Assembly (NCBI RefSeq): GCF_040869045.1
Contig: NC_090319.1
Coordinates: 15,456,314 to 15,520,313, forward strand
Origin: Eurosta solidaginis
Taxonomy: Eukaryota; Arthropoda; Insecta; Diptera; Tephritidae
Reading direction: 5' to 3'
Length of the DNA: 64,000 nucleotides
Numbering within the stretch: the first letter of the stretch is position 1; the number at the start of each line of letters is the position of its first letter. Below the pieces are notes generated by a model. It saw nothing but the letters and a program-made list of their open reading frames with translations. It did no database searches and was not told the origin of the DNA. Positions 23,416 to 35,627 of this stretch are shown one piece after another. The translations under genes were made by a program, and so were the position numbers.

Positions 23416-24305
23416 ATCCTACAATATTGTTTTCCATTTTGCGCTGGTATTTTAGCATCCTCCCACCAATTTTAAAGGAAGCTAGGATACAATACAGGGA
23501 TTTTGAGTGTACCTAACCTCCCATCAGACATTATTAGCTGCGGCTTTGTGTGGCTTTGTTTTCGAATAATAAACAAAAATTCCAGGTCAAAGGCGATATT
23601 TAATATTTGGTCTGTTTTGAAAGAAGTTTCATATAGTTTTGATATACCTACTCTAATCGTTTTTCGTTCGCCCATATTTCGAACATCTAGCAAAAACGCG
23701 AACTGTAGTATAAAACCTCTGGTGCTCTGGTGAAAGTATATCTCAAGAATTCCGTTTAGACTACAAGTTATACAATCTTTTTGATTTTGTTTAGTATCCC
23801 GTGAAATTTTTGTACAAAGCGCCTACAAAAGAATGAAATAAATGCGAAATTACAACAGTTGAGTTCACCCATGCATTTTAATTCAATAAAAAATTAATAT
23901 AGACAAACGAAAAATACTAACAAACAATTTAGGTGCAAGTTCACTAAATAAGTAAATATATTGCATATTCTTCACAACAAAGTTTAATGGCAAATATAGA
24001 AAAAAAATTTTTAAGCAAAAACAGTACAAATTCAATGTATATTTTCACCTTCGGGCGGATGATTACAAAACCAAATAGAAACTCAAATATATTTCGATTA
24101 TAGCTTGCGGAAAGTTCACGTGCTATACCAATGAGTTATTTATGTTTTTTGCAAAATATAATCGAAATTTGCGCTCAACGCACAATTCAATAAATTTAAA
24201 AGGCATAACGGAGGGAAATTTGCTCGAGGCTTTAAGTGTGTTTGTTTAAAAGTTCTTAAATGCAATTTTCATTTAAAATTTTAAATATGAAATACGTATT
24301 TTCGT
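23416..24305. other. No feature recognised
   Basis: AT-rich DNA. The opposing ORFs at 23472-23733 show no domain resemblance and are treated as chance. Confidence 0.3.
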
Positions 24306-24309
24306 ACGC

Positions 24310-24565
24310 GACCTGCTATATGATGCAGAAGCATGGACCATGACAACATCAGATGAAGCGGCTCTGGGAGTGTCCGAGAGAAAAGTTCTTCGAAAAATGT
24401 ATGGACCTCTACGTGTTGGCGATGGCGAGTACCGAACAATATTTAATGATGAGCTGTACGAGCTTTATGCAGTCGTCAACATAGCCCATTGAATTAAAAT
24501 GCAGCGGCTACGCTGGCTAGGCTACGGCTAAGAAAGTGTTTCTATTGGAACCCGCAGAGGCCTTA
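24310..24565 (+). pseudogene. RTE-type ORF2 fragment
   Basis: The plus strand encodes LLYDAEAWTMTTSDEAALGV, ERKVLRKMYGPLRVGDGEYR, NDELYELY and MQRLRWLGYG, with stops in between. It is the segment directly after the reverse transcriptase core of the same RTE family as 21373-22187. It includes the WTMTTS part deleted there. Both ends of the element are missing. Confidence 0.75.
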
Positions 24566-25429
24566 CTGAAGAAGTGCAGTCGTAAAACTGTACTATTAAA
24601 ATACAAAAATCTTAGCTTAATATTGAACTATGAAATCAAGAGGAAAAAGCCTATATTAGTCTTTATTTTCTCCAAAGCTATAACAATACTACGTACTATG
24701 ACTATTGGTCAGTCGTTATTTAGTAACCCTTTATTTTAATAGCGTAATTGATACATTCCAAAAAAGTACTCATATTAAAAAAGTTGGAAACTCTTATAGT
24801 CACCACATATTATTTGGTAAAATATTCACAAAAAATGTTCACAAAATATTTCAGCAGTTTTATCAAGCGCAATCAAAGTACGGCAACAAAAAAGCATTAA
24901 TGGCATAATTTAAATTTAATGCTAATTAAGTTTTAAAGCCAAGGCATATAATTAATTGACCTTGATCGCATTTAAAATAATTTTTGTAAAAATTTTTTTT
25001 ATACGCCTAGTTATGCTAAATTTTATTAACCTATTTAAATATATGTGACATTATTGAACCGTCGGCAAATCAGTGCGAACGGTGAGGCCTTTGTACTGGT
25101 CCGTGCGCTTTGGGTAATATGAGAAATTTAACTGTAAAGTACTACCTAAGGCTGCTTAAGAAACAGAAGTAGTGGCTACGTCTCTTAGATATACTCGGCC
25201 TAAGGGCTCTCTACTCAAATTTAAAACTTGTATTTCTGGGCATTTACCTAAAAGAAATTCGACAAACTATGCCAGACATAAAATAATTAATATAAGACCA
25301 GGAAACCAAAGATGTGTCTGGTTGGACTTGCAGTGGGAAAGTGACTTTACTGCTAATAGCTGTGAGTCTCCTATTCGCAACAAAACGGCATCCTTCAACA
25401 CATTTTTATATATGTGAAGACAAACTGCG
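24566..25429. other. No feature recognised
   Basis: AT-rich DNA. The ORF at 25172-25417 has no recognisable motif; I leave it unassigned. Confidence 0.3.
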
Positions 25430-26190
25430 CACAGAGTTCCTACGCTCTTCTTGTTGCATTCGTTTTATCGTGGCTCTGTAGAAAGCGCTCTTTTCCGCCG
25501 CATACTGTATCGTACCTGTTGTTCTTCCGTAGTTTCCGGTAACCGGTTTTATCCTTGTCGATGATACGAAGTGTCTCCACTCTCCCGCATTCCATTACAT
25601 TGACTTGTGCTTTCAGAGTGCAGTTTTGAGAGTGGAGTTGCGAAAACATTCACAGTTTGCTGAAATTACAGCCTAACGACGTCTAGCTTTCCTCGTGTTG
25701 CTTGTTGTTTCTTGCTTTCAGCCGCGCAGAGGTGGTGCGTGTTTTGATTTCGATGAGATAGTAATCCGAGTCGATGTTAGCTCCTGGTATCGTGTGTACT
25801 TTTAAAACACTGAGACATGCCGTCCATATATGACTACGGGATCAATCTGATTGCGTGTGTTTCAATCGGCGGCAGCTATGTAGCTTGATAAATATTTTTA
25901 TGTGTGTACGTGGTGCTGGACATGCCTATGTTTCCAACACCGGCGATGCCGGCCAGCCTCAGTCCAGTAGGAGTAGTTTCATTGTTTAGGCTGAATACCA
26001 TTTTCTTCTGTTCCCTGGCGATAAAGTCGCAAAACAATTTTTTTGTCCTGACGGGGCAGCGCTCGTATGTGCTTGGCTACAAAGTCTCTTACTCAACACG
26101 AATACCACATAGAAGTTGCGCTTTTTCATAAACACTCCAGTAAATGTGAAATTGTTTGATTGTTTTCTTCATTAAGAAAAGGTCGCCATC
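25430..26190 (-). pseudogene. RTE-type LINE endonuclease remnant
   Basis: Read on the minus strand: TYERCPVRTKK, CDFIARE, NNETTPTGLRLAG, then STTYTHKNIYQATWLPPIET, DGMSQCFKSTHDTRS, and the C-terminal QNTHHLCAA. This follows the order of the apurinic-type endonuclease at the start of RTE ORF2; the same fold is annotated elsewhere as craniofacial-development-protein-2-like. The family motif GDFNAR reads CDFIAR here, so a catalytic Asn is lost. Downstream KLRKNNRYD and RFLQSHDKTNATRRA belong to the linker. Several frame breaks are present. The ORF at 25904-26131 is a shadow. Confidence 0.65.
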
Positions 26191-27185
26191 AATTGAGTTG
26201 TGTCTTTATACGAGCCATAATTTTCCTTTTCATTGGGCTATGGTTTCAGGTGGCCGATCCAAAGCCCAAGTAATATTTGCACATTTGTAAACCGAGCTGC
26301 GTGGCTACTTTACTGATATTCAGTGGTTACCTAGAGGATAGTTGTCAACAATTGACCCAATATTGTAACCGCGAGTGTAAAATAACAGCCCTGGCCATTA
26401 CCTAGTGAATGATGGTCAGAAGCTTTTCACACTTAGGAGGACTTCTATAAACGGCTCCACCCTCCACGACATAGTTCTGCTTTATAACCCATATATAATT
26501 TTACTCTAGCATATTTTGAGATAAATTGAACTGAACTAGTTGCACCCTACCAGCGTGGCTTCAAATGCCATAAACCAACTATCATCCAGGTATTTACGAC
26601 ATGAAAAGTTCTAGAATAAACTCGAGAAAAGATAATCGACACCCACCCATCCAAAATTCGAAATTTCTTATATTATAAATCACTGTCTAAGTTTTGGTGA
26701 TACGACGGGCGAATAGTTTTTTGTTTTTTTTTTTTATATAATATTATTATTTGTTATTTTTGTGAACTGTATGTTATGTTATTATTTTTAGAGTGAGGTC
26801 GCTATGTACCTGTTACACCTTTTATGTATTTATTGGGGGCGAGCACTGGGGGCTCTAAGGTATTGGCTGCCGGTTTAGCCACCTTATTTTGCTTTGAAAA
26901 AACCCCGCTTTGGGATACAATATTTTAACTATGTCTTTAGAATATTTCACTAACCAGTTGAGAATTACAAGCACACTCAATGGCTAATGAAACAAACGAA
27001 CGAAAAATCAGTGAAGTGTAGTTGTGCGCGTATTGTATGGTATTGCTATGCAGTATGGCTGAATACAGAATGTAAGCGTAAGTTTAGTCACGACTCATAG
27101 TTTAATGTGGCACAATATACATTTATAGATATGAGTGAAATTAGACAGCAAATTAACGAAAGCTCTTTTTAAGGTTTGACATTGA
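26191..27185. other. No feature recognised
   Basis: Contains a T-rich run near 26707-26740. The most upstream part (26191-26400) may be more of the RTE endonuclease, but I could not confirm a frame. Confidence 0.3.
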
Positions 27186-27930
27186 AGTATTAAAAGTTTT
27201 TTGTCGGATTGTTATCGGCGTGTTACTCATTTCTTAACAAGAGTTATCGGGTATCGACGATATCTCGTCTATATAGATTTGCGAGTATAATAAATTCGCT
27301 ATCAGCAACAAAAGGTGAACAATGAGTAACAGATTTTTGTCAACCAGTTATAGATTTGTTATCGAAAATATATTGGTTAGTTATGAGAAAGTTAACAAAA
27401 AGAAAAGTTATCGATTTAATTTCGTAAAGTTGTTGATTATTTCTCAAAAATTTGTCGAACAGCTGTCGATTATCCGTAGAAAAGTAGTCGATTCTTTATT
27501 AACAACTTATCCATGTGATGTAAAGAGGTTATCGATTTCATACCCAAAACCTATCGATTTGTATTCACAAAACTATCGATATTTTATCAAAAATTTGTTG
27601 TATTCATACCTGTTTTATATCGAAATAATATCATATTCTTATAGGCAAGCTATTTGTTCGTTATAGACATCGCATCGGTGATTTATGAAACAGATATTGA
27701 TAAAATTGCTATTTAAATTGCATGCCTGTAAACCGTCCTTAAAAGAACCGATAATAAATTAATAAGAATCCAATTGGTAGGCGAAAATGATCCGATAAAT
27801 CTATGATAGTAACATGCTATCGATAGCTAATAGTAAAATAATAAGAAGTTGATAAAAAGTAGAGAAAAGACTAATAAGTCTATGATAAAACTTCGGTATT
27901 GACAAAAGGTCGATAATTAAGCAATCGATA
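27186..27930. repeat. Array of TATCGAT-type motifs, array 2
   Basis: This has the same texture as 22395-23110: TTATCGATT words in the left two thirds (for example about 27413, 27530, 27550, 27572), then CGATAA words (27747, 27792, 27827, 27910) in the right part. Both arrays contain TATCGGCGTGTT near their left end and ATGAAACAG at the orientation switch (about 22924 and 27687). The ORF at 27322-27666 arises from the repeat. Confidence 0.55.
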
Positions 27931-28633
27931 TTGATTGTTATATAAAAGAGCCGAAAATTTTCTTTTCAAAAAGCTCGAAATTATTTGTAAACTAATCTCT
28001 ATTTTGTTGTGAGTTGGCTTGATCTCCTTGGTGACCCTTAGTAAACTTAATAGCAATTTTGTAGACTTTCACCGCCATATTTACACATCGAAATTCAGTA
28101 GTACTTATTAATTTATTTTATATAAGTCTTAAGCTTAGCATAATCGCTGTAGTTAAGTATGTTGTTAGGTAAATATTTTATCCTCATGCGGAAATAATTT
28201 AATTGAAATTCTTTTCATAATAAAATTTCTTCAGAATTTGTGTTTCAAATAATTGATTTAGTATTCTTTATCTGCAATTTACTGGAAATTGAAAATGAAC
28301 CTGCGCAGAATATATTTATAACTCAAATTAAAATAATGGCTACTCAAATCTCTTACTCAAAGGCTATGTATTTAAAGTAAGTAAAAAATCAGCGAAGGCA
28401 TTCTTTACAAATACCAACATTTATTATTAAATTTTCAAGAAATATAAACATGAAAACAAACACACCTACGTCTGTATAAACACTTAGAATACGTACATTA
28501 AATAGGACGAAGGACATAAATATACCAGAAACATGAAGTACAGCAATTTAGCCGCATCAATTTCTATCATTTTGACTCAGGCCAAAAGTGTAGTACAATG
28601 CGAAAGGTTAACAATTCATAAAAAATAAGTAAA
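27931..28633. other. No feature recognised
   Basis: AT-rich spacer between the second motif array and the long Helentron-like copy E. Confidence 0.3.
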
Positions 28634-31333
28634 CAAGTAAGGAAGGTTAAGTTCGGGTGTAAACGAACATTTCATACTCAGCTGAGAGCTTAGGAGACAA
28701 AGTAAGGGAAAATCACCATTTAGGAAAATGAACCTAGGGTAACCCTGGAATGTGTTTGTATGAAATGGGTATCAAACGGAAGGTATTTAAGAGCATTTTA
28801 AAAGGGAGTGGGCCATATTTCTAAAGGTGGACGCGATTTCGAGATATTGCCATAAAGGTGGACCAGGGGTGATTCTAGAATGTGTTTGTACGATATGGGT
28901 ATCAAATGAAAGGTGTTAATGAGTATTTTAAAAGGAAGTAGGCCTTAGTTTTATAGGTGGACGCCTTTTCGAGATATCGTCATAAAGGTGGAACAGGGGT
29001 GACTCTAGAATGTGTTTGTAGGATATGGGTATCAAATGAAAGGTGTTAATGAGTATCTTGAAAGGGAATGGGCCTTAGTTCTATAGGTGGACGCCTTTTC
29101 GAGATATCGCCATAACGGTGGACCAGGGGTGATTCCAGAATGTGTTTGTACGATATGGGTATCTAATGAGTATTTTAAAAGAAATTGGGCCTTAGTTTTA
29201 CAGATGGACGCCTTTTCGAGATATCGTCATAAATGTGGAACAGAGGTGATTCTAGAATGTGTTTGTACGATATGGGTTTCAAATTAAAGGTGTTAATGAG
29301 TATCTTGAAAGGGAATGGGCCTTAGTTCTATAGGTGGACGCCTTTTCGAGATATCGCCATAAAGGTGGACCAGGGGTGATTCCAGAATGTGTTTGTACGA
29401 TATGGGTATCAAATGAAAGGTGCTAAAGAGTATTTTAAAAGAAATTAGGCCTTAGTTTTACAGATGGACGCCTTTTCGAGATATCGCCATAAAGGTGGAC
29501 CAGGGGTGACTAGAATGCGTTTGTACGATATGGGTTTCAAATTAAAGGTGTTAATGAGTATCTTGAAAGGGAATGGGCCTTAGTTCTATAGGTGGACGCC
29601 TTTTCGAGATATCGCCATAAAGGTGGACCAGGGGTGATTCCAGAATGTGTTTGTACGATATGGGTATCAAATGAAAGGTGCTAAAGAGTATTTTAAAAGA
29701 AATTAGGCCTTAGTTTTACAGATGGACGCCTTTTCGAGATATCGCCATAAAGGTGGACCAGGGGTGACTAGAATGCGTTTGTACGATATGGGTATCAAAT
29801 GAAAGGTGTTAATGAGTATCTTGAAAGGAAATGGTCCTTAGTTCTATAGGTGGACGCCTTTTCGAGATATCACCATAAATGTGGACCAGGGATGACTCTA
29901 GAATTTGTTTGTACGACATGGGTATCAAATTAAAGGTATTAATGAGGATTCTAAAAGGGAGTGGCTCTCAGTTGTATATGTGAAGGCGTTGTGGCAATGT
30001 GGACCAGGGTGACCCAGAACATCATCTGTTGGGTACCGCGAATGTATTTATATATGTAATACCACGAACAGTATTCCTGCCAAGATTCCAAGGGCTTTTG
30101 ATTTCGCCCTGCATAACTTTTTCGTTATCTACTACTTAATATGGTAGGTGTCACACCCATTTTTCAAAGTTTTTTCTAATGTTATATTTTGCGTCAATAA
30201 ACCAATCCAATTACCATGTTTCATCCCTTTTTTCATATTTGATTAATTATGGCATTTCTTTTTCATTTTTCGTAATTTGCGATATCGAAAAAGTGGGCCT
30301 GGTTATAGTCCGATTTCGGCCATTTTTTATGCCAAGATAAAGTGAGTTCAGATAAGTACGTGAATTTAGTTTAGTAAAGATATATCGATTTTTGCTCAAG
30401 TTATCATGTTAACGGCCAAGCGGATGGACAGGCGGTCGACTGTGTATAAAAACGGGGCGTGGCTTCAACCGATTTCGCCCATTTTCATATAAAACAGTTA
30501 CCGTCATAGAATCTATGCCCCTACCAAATTTCACATGGATTGGTAAATTTTTGTTCTACTTATGGCATTAAAAGTATTCTAGACGAATTAAATGAAAAAG
30601 GGCGGAGCCACGCCCATTTTGAAATGTTCCTTTATTTTTGTATTTTGTTGCACCATATCATTACTGGAGTTGAATGTTGACATAATTTACTTATATACTG
30701 TAAAGATATTAAATTTTTTGATAAAATTTGACTTTAAAAAAATTTTTTTAAAAGTGGGCGTGTCCGTTATCACATTTTTCTAATTTTTACTTAGCACACA
30801 TATAGTAATAGGGGTAACCTTCCTGCCAAATTCCATCATGATATCTTCGACGACTGCCAAATTACAGCTTGCAAAACTTTGAAAATACCTTCTTTTAAAA
30901 GTGGGCGGTGCCACGCCCTTTGTCCAAAATTTTACTAATTTTCAATTCTGCGTCATAAGTTCAACCCACCTACCAAGTTTTATCGCTTTAGCCGTCTTTG
31001 GTAATGAATTATCGCTCTTTTTCGGTTTTTCGAAATTTTCGAACTCGAAAAAGTGGCCGTGGTTATGGTCCGATTTCGTTCATTTTAAATAGCGATCTGA
31101 GGTGAGAGCCCGGGATCCTACGTACAAAATTTTATCAAGATATCTTAAAATTTACTCAAGTTATCGTGTTTACGGGCGGACGGACGGACATGGCTAAATG
31201 AATTTCTTTTTTCGCCCAGATCATTTTGATATATAGAAGTCTATATCTATCCCGATTAGTTTATGCCATTACGGATTGCCGTTATGCGAACAAAGTTAAT
31301 ATACTCTATGAGCTCTGCTCAGCTGAGTATAAA
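28634..31333 (+). mobile_element. Helentron-like repeat, copy E (longest)
   Basis: It begins CAAGTAAGGAAGGTTAAG with ATACTCAGCTGAG inside and ends GCTCAGCTGAGTATAA. The hairpin stem is slightly broken here (GTTCGG...ACGAAC). A GGAC microsatellite lies at about 31173-31193. The left half is a tandem array of 130-bp units (28767-30050). The right half has the standard body with GGGCGTGG-type boxes. This is the longest copy in the window, mainly because of the array. It has no coding capacity. Confidence 0.68.
28767..30050 (+). repeat. 130-bp minisatellite inside copy E
   Basis: The marker GGGTATCAAA (or GGGTTTCAAA) occurs at 28767, 28897, 29027, 29157, 29274, 29404, 29532, 29662, 29790 and 29920. 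Spacing is 130 bp except for one 117-bp and two 128-bp units. Units 29274-29531 and 29532-29789 form two nearly identical 258-bp dimers, so a higher-order repeat has arisen by recent unequal exchange. The ORF at 29087-29287 is a translation of the repeat. Confidence 0.85.
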
Positions 31334-31349
31334 AAGAACGTGAGCTTTG

Positions 31350-33150
31350 GTATTCAATTTGCTACGCTTCTTTGCTTAATGAAAAATCTTTTTAGGGTCA
31401 TCTCTATGGTAGCTCTTCCTACAATGGGAACATTAAATGTAGGAATGAAATGCGCTCTTGAACCATCTCTTTGTTTTCATCACACAACCTTTACCTTTTT
31501 GTTCAACTCCAATAGGTCGGTGGGGATTGTTACAGTAATAATTTGTACGGCTGGTTCTGCTACAGTGCGACAAACCGATGTTACTCCCAGAGCTGCTGTT
31601 TGCTTTACAGATCTTAGAAACTTACAGCTCTTTTGCTTCCGGAATATTCGCGCACAGTACATATGATACCCATCAGTTAGTTCCCCTATGTTTGGCATCG
31701 ACCTTTTTAGCAGCAATAACCTGCTTAGATGCTTTCTCAGTCGCTTGTTGTATGTGCGCCTAGTAAGTTGGTCGACAGTTTCACCTTGCTTTTAAATATT
31801 TTACAACATTCCTTGATTTTATCTTCCGAGAAAAGGTTTAAAAACCAACTTCTGGCGATATATGCTTTTTTGTTTGCAGTATAAACACTGTTTTTTCTGC
31901 TGCGCAGTGGATTCCGTGCGCGTCAACCCACACTTTTGTACGTATCATGAATTCCTTGAGCTCTGTGCTTGCTCTTTGGTGTATTCGGTTTGTAGTAATC
32001 GCAGTAATATTGTTTGCTTATACGGCTAATGAGGAAACATCGGCCTTTTTTAGATTGATAATTCTTACGTTCTCAGTTCAAGACCGAGACTTGATCCCTA
32101 TTCTGGTCCGGAAGTGACTTTCATGTGAACACTGACATAGCTTATAAGCGCATCGTCAGATAGCATGGGAATCTGAATCGCTTAGACGGTCAGCATGTGT
32201 GCCCATCTCGTGATGTTTAAGGCGTTTCTGACGTCCAACGTAGCAAAGTGCACAACCTGCTTGGATTGAGGATTACGTCGATGTACTATTTCTATGGTTG
32301 TCAGATCATTTTGGTCTGAAGACATGTTTCTTTGCGATAGTCCTCCAGTCTTTCCTTCTATATTTGCGATACGTGATTAAAGGAGCTTTTTAATAAGCTT
32401 TCCGGCTGTGTCGTTCATACGTAACGGCCACTATAATGAGGTTGAATTTGGGGTTCCTTGTTTTTGCCTTTTAATACTAGCTGCTGTCATGACCCCTGGG
32501 CAGGCATTCGTGACATCTGGCCATATTTTTGTTTAAACGCCTTTGCTATAAGGCGGTGTAACTCGACTGTGGTGAATGGTGGAGGCTCCTCAAACGTGCT
32601 TATGTGAACGCCGAAATCTGCCCCTATATGGCGGGCAGAGTAGAATGCCTTTACTATGTTATCCACTTCAGCTGTATTTAGCGCAGATGTCGGCATCCTT
32701 GCTCAAATACTTTCTTGCACTAATTTGTAACTTTACATGCAGGCCCCAAAGTTCTGTTTTTACAGCTTCTAGATTCTCCTCCCAATTCTCCTTCTTGCTG
32801 TAAATTATAACATTCTTTAGTTATGCTTTGTCCCTTTCTCTGCCTAGGCAATAGATTTTCCCAAACTTGGGGATTCAATGTTTAGTCTCGCTACTTTCAA
32901 TCTGCGGATGCTTCTAATTGTGTCCGTTCTAGGTGGCTCTTGTTGCCCTATTAGTAAATTAATGTGTATGTGATCGCTGCAGGTAGTATATTCAAACAAT
33001 ATGCGCTCCTTTATGGCTCCAAAATGCTCTCAGATGCCATGTTGTTGTTTTTTTGTAGCGATAAGGACACGCTCCGTAAGTATGGGGAGTGTTATCGATG
33101 TTGATGGTCCTTTGCCGGAGGCAAATCCATCCCGTCGTCCTACTCCCTAG
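31350..33150 (-). pseudogene. R1-like LINE ORF2 remnant
   Basis: Read on the minus strand in shifting frames: TTCSDHIHINLLIG (end of the endonuclease domain), VTNACPGVMT, then FATLDVRNALN (reverse transcriptase, normally DVRNAFN), a decayed GSVLGP motif, AEKTVFILQTKKH, and at the end TAALGVTSVCRTVAEPAV with TIPTDLLELNKK. These match the order of R1-clade LINE proteins. The longest open piece is 31480-31716. Stops and frameshifts are frequent and the YADD region is lost. It lies directly after Helentron-like copy E. The plus-strand ORFs here are shadows. Confidence 0.65.
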
Positions 33151-33368
33151 ATCCATCAGGAGTTTGGGGTCGCCAGATCCTCGGCTGTTAAAGAAAAAGG
33201 ATTGGCCACTGGTAGGTAAGGTTGAAAATTGAGTTGGAGAACTTATATATTGCGCTGACAACCTCTTAGAAAGCTATCGCTACACAATTCTTGAACCAAT
33301 TTGGTATTTTAGTCGCCTCTTACGACAGGCATACCTACCGCGGGTATATTCTTAGCCCCCTAACCCGC
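33060..33368 (+). repeat. SINE-like or LINE-UTR-like repeat, copy 2
   Basis: Same phrase order as 19640-20060, here better preserved: TGGGGTCGCCAGATCCTCGG-like text, GGTTGAAAATTGAGTTGGAG, then TCGCCTCTTACGACAGGCAT, ACCTACCGCGGGTATATTC and CCCCCTAACCCGC. It may have inserted next to, or form the leader of, the LINE at 31350-33150, but its orientation is opposite. Confidence 0.5.
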
Positions 33369-34484
33369 TGATGTACTCTTAGAAGCCATCGTGATATCAT
33401 AAACATAAATTCGCTCATTCTGCACATTATTTTTCATATATAATAAAATGCCGCTGGCAAATTTAAGCTTCCTGTTGTATACATTTTTTTTTATAAAATA
33501 AAAACTATTTTTGCCCTACTTTTCTTCGACTTGGACGCTGACAATGGAAGCATTAACCATTGAAGTATAGAAAGGCATTTAAATTTTTTCCTTGTCCATT
33601 CAACTGTGTAAACTCGCAAATCAACGCATTCTCTTTTTCCTGGTACGCACTCGAAATACGAAGAAACTTAAAAGAGCAACGCAACTCATAGCTTTCTTTC
33701 AGTTAAAAGGAAGAAGTTATTAGAGGTTGATTGCACCAGTTTCGCCCTTATGTAGAAGACGAAAACAGTAAAAAAGCAACTATGCGCGTGTAACAAAGTG
33801 AAACTTGCGGTTTATTAAAATAATGTTATTTTTATTTTCTTGTTCGTTTCCGTTCTCAACTATCCACTTAATGTAACATTCTTTATGGCCCTCAACAAGC
33901 TTTGTTCTCAGCCTCAGATCAAGTATGACCTCTTCAACCCCAACATGAACGCTTATTATTACACTTGACGCCAACATCAACGCATTTGTCAACTCTTGTC
34001 ACCCCTACTCAAATGCTCTCAACAACAATCGCAGACCTCTCCTCTGCCCCCTGTGCTATTATAACAAAAAGCATATTGCGTCTAGTTCTCAACGCTGGGG
34101 TGTTAAGTGTAATTTTTATGTGAATTTATTTTTCATAAGTTTGTTACTTTTGTTGTTGTTGCCACATGAGCACAACAAGATGCAATGTTTGTTTTTCTTC
34201 TTCTGCCTTTTTAAATTTTCTTGTAATTTTTTATTTCTGCAAATAGTCTGACAGTAGGCGCAACCAAGGGAAAATAATATGCATTGGCATTAAATTGCAA
34301 AGCAAAGCAGCTATGCGGAAACTCTGAGTTGAAAGTGCTACTTGGAAGATATAAAAAGTACTCATAAAGGCGCTAGCGAACTGAATATTCAATACCATTT
34401 TTCTTTTTTTTTTGACAATGTATGAACTGCTTTTATAGGGCTATTGAAATTTTTACAAGATCTTACCTATTGGGATTTATTTAT
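33369..34484. other. No feature recognised
   Basis: AT-rich DNA. The ORF at 33780-33992 (minus) has no known motif. I see nothing else. Confidence 0.3.
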
Positions 34485-34905
34485 ATTAGGTTAGGTTGAA
34501 CTGGACGGTCATAAAAACCTTACATATGTCGATTGGATGTGCTCGTAGTGTTAGATTCAAGAAGGCTCCATGTTCCCTACCAAATACTTCATTGTCGATC
34601 GCTGTACTAAATTAGCTTGTAATGGGTCGTATATTCAGAAGGTTTTACCATTTCCATTTTATGGACAATGACATCCGGTTGCGCGGACAGTGTACCGCGA
34701 ATTCCAATACCATTCTAATGCTAGCATAGATTATAATTCACTACATCATATTCTGATCCTTTGGCTTATCAGATACAAGACACAATTCCACAATTAAGGA
34801 CTGTGAATAACATTTTCTTAGCACCAGGATAAGCTGGACCACCACATCGAATCCAAATGTTAGTTCGCGTCTACGACACAGAGTTCCAGCTACTAATAAC
34901 TTTTA
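34485..34905 (-). mobile_element. Probable LINE 3' untranslated tail
   Basis: TTAGGTTAGGTTGAACTGG at 34487 is the inverse of the CCAGTTCAACCTAACCTAA end of the LINE at 50826-51890. The text further right reads as untranslated tail on the minus strand, with no clear protein frame. The extent is approximate. Confidence 0.4.
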
Positions 34906-34911
34906 TACTAA

Positions 34912-35627
34912 ACTAGCAGGGTACCCGGCGTTTCCCGGGTTGAGTATAAACTAATATAAATAAGAAGGTGTATGTTAACGCATTTCTTCCCGTTACTCAA
35001 ATTCAAGCAATCAGTATATAGATTATATCTTCTTCAAAATGTATTTCCCAATTTTTCTCATTCTTACCCTTTATAATTTCTTCATCTCTCCCACTTCTTT
35101 TTTTACACCCTCTACCTCTCCTTCTTTTTTCTTAGATCCTTCATTCCTCTAATTTATCATTCGTTGTTTTAATTTTTCAAATTTTATTTTGTCACACTGT
35201 CAAGTCATACTCAAAATCTCATAACTTAATCAAAATATTTTAGCTGCACAATTTTTGTCTATCATCTCATTTTATAATGGAAAGTTTTAATTTAATAAAC
35301 ACTTTTAAATCACTGAATGCAATTGCTTTAGCTTTTTGTGAATTCAATGCTATGACGAAGCAAAAGTTCTGTACTTAAGTACGTACATGGCGTATGAGTA
35401 ACTTTTGCTGACATACAAAACTTGCCGCACCACCCAGTGGCGCAAATGAAATTGAAAAAAAAAAAAAAACAATTTTAATTTAAAATTCTTAATTCTAATA
35501 TATGAAAAACCTTCGTCTTGATCAAAGTTGCCTATAGCCAAAATGTGGTGATGATTGAGGCGTGGGAAATACGTTCCATAGAGAACACACACACACACAG
35601 AATTTGATTTTTAAAAATATATAGATT
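34912..35627 (+). repeat. Element with CTAGCAG-CCCGGC start, copy 1
   Basis: It starts CTAGCAGGGTACCCGGCGTT and ends in TATATAGAT, the start and end words shared (with changes) by the elements at 55116-55775 and 56944-58070. The interior holds C/T-rich sequence and an AC run (about 35586-35599). It is probably a non-autonomous mobile element; RTE-derived SINE-type repeats with similar ends occur widely in insects, but the class is uncertain. Confidence 0.4.

Noticed and set aside
28767..30050. CRISPR-like array of regular repeats
   Set aside because: Units are 130 bp, contiguous and without unique spacers; the context is a eukaryotic mobile element.
31226..31666. 146-residue plus-strand ORF
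   Set aside because: It starts inside Helentron-like copy E and runs antisense to a recognisable R1-like LINE C-terminus.
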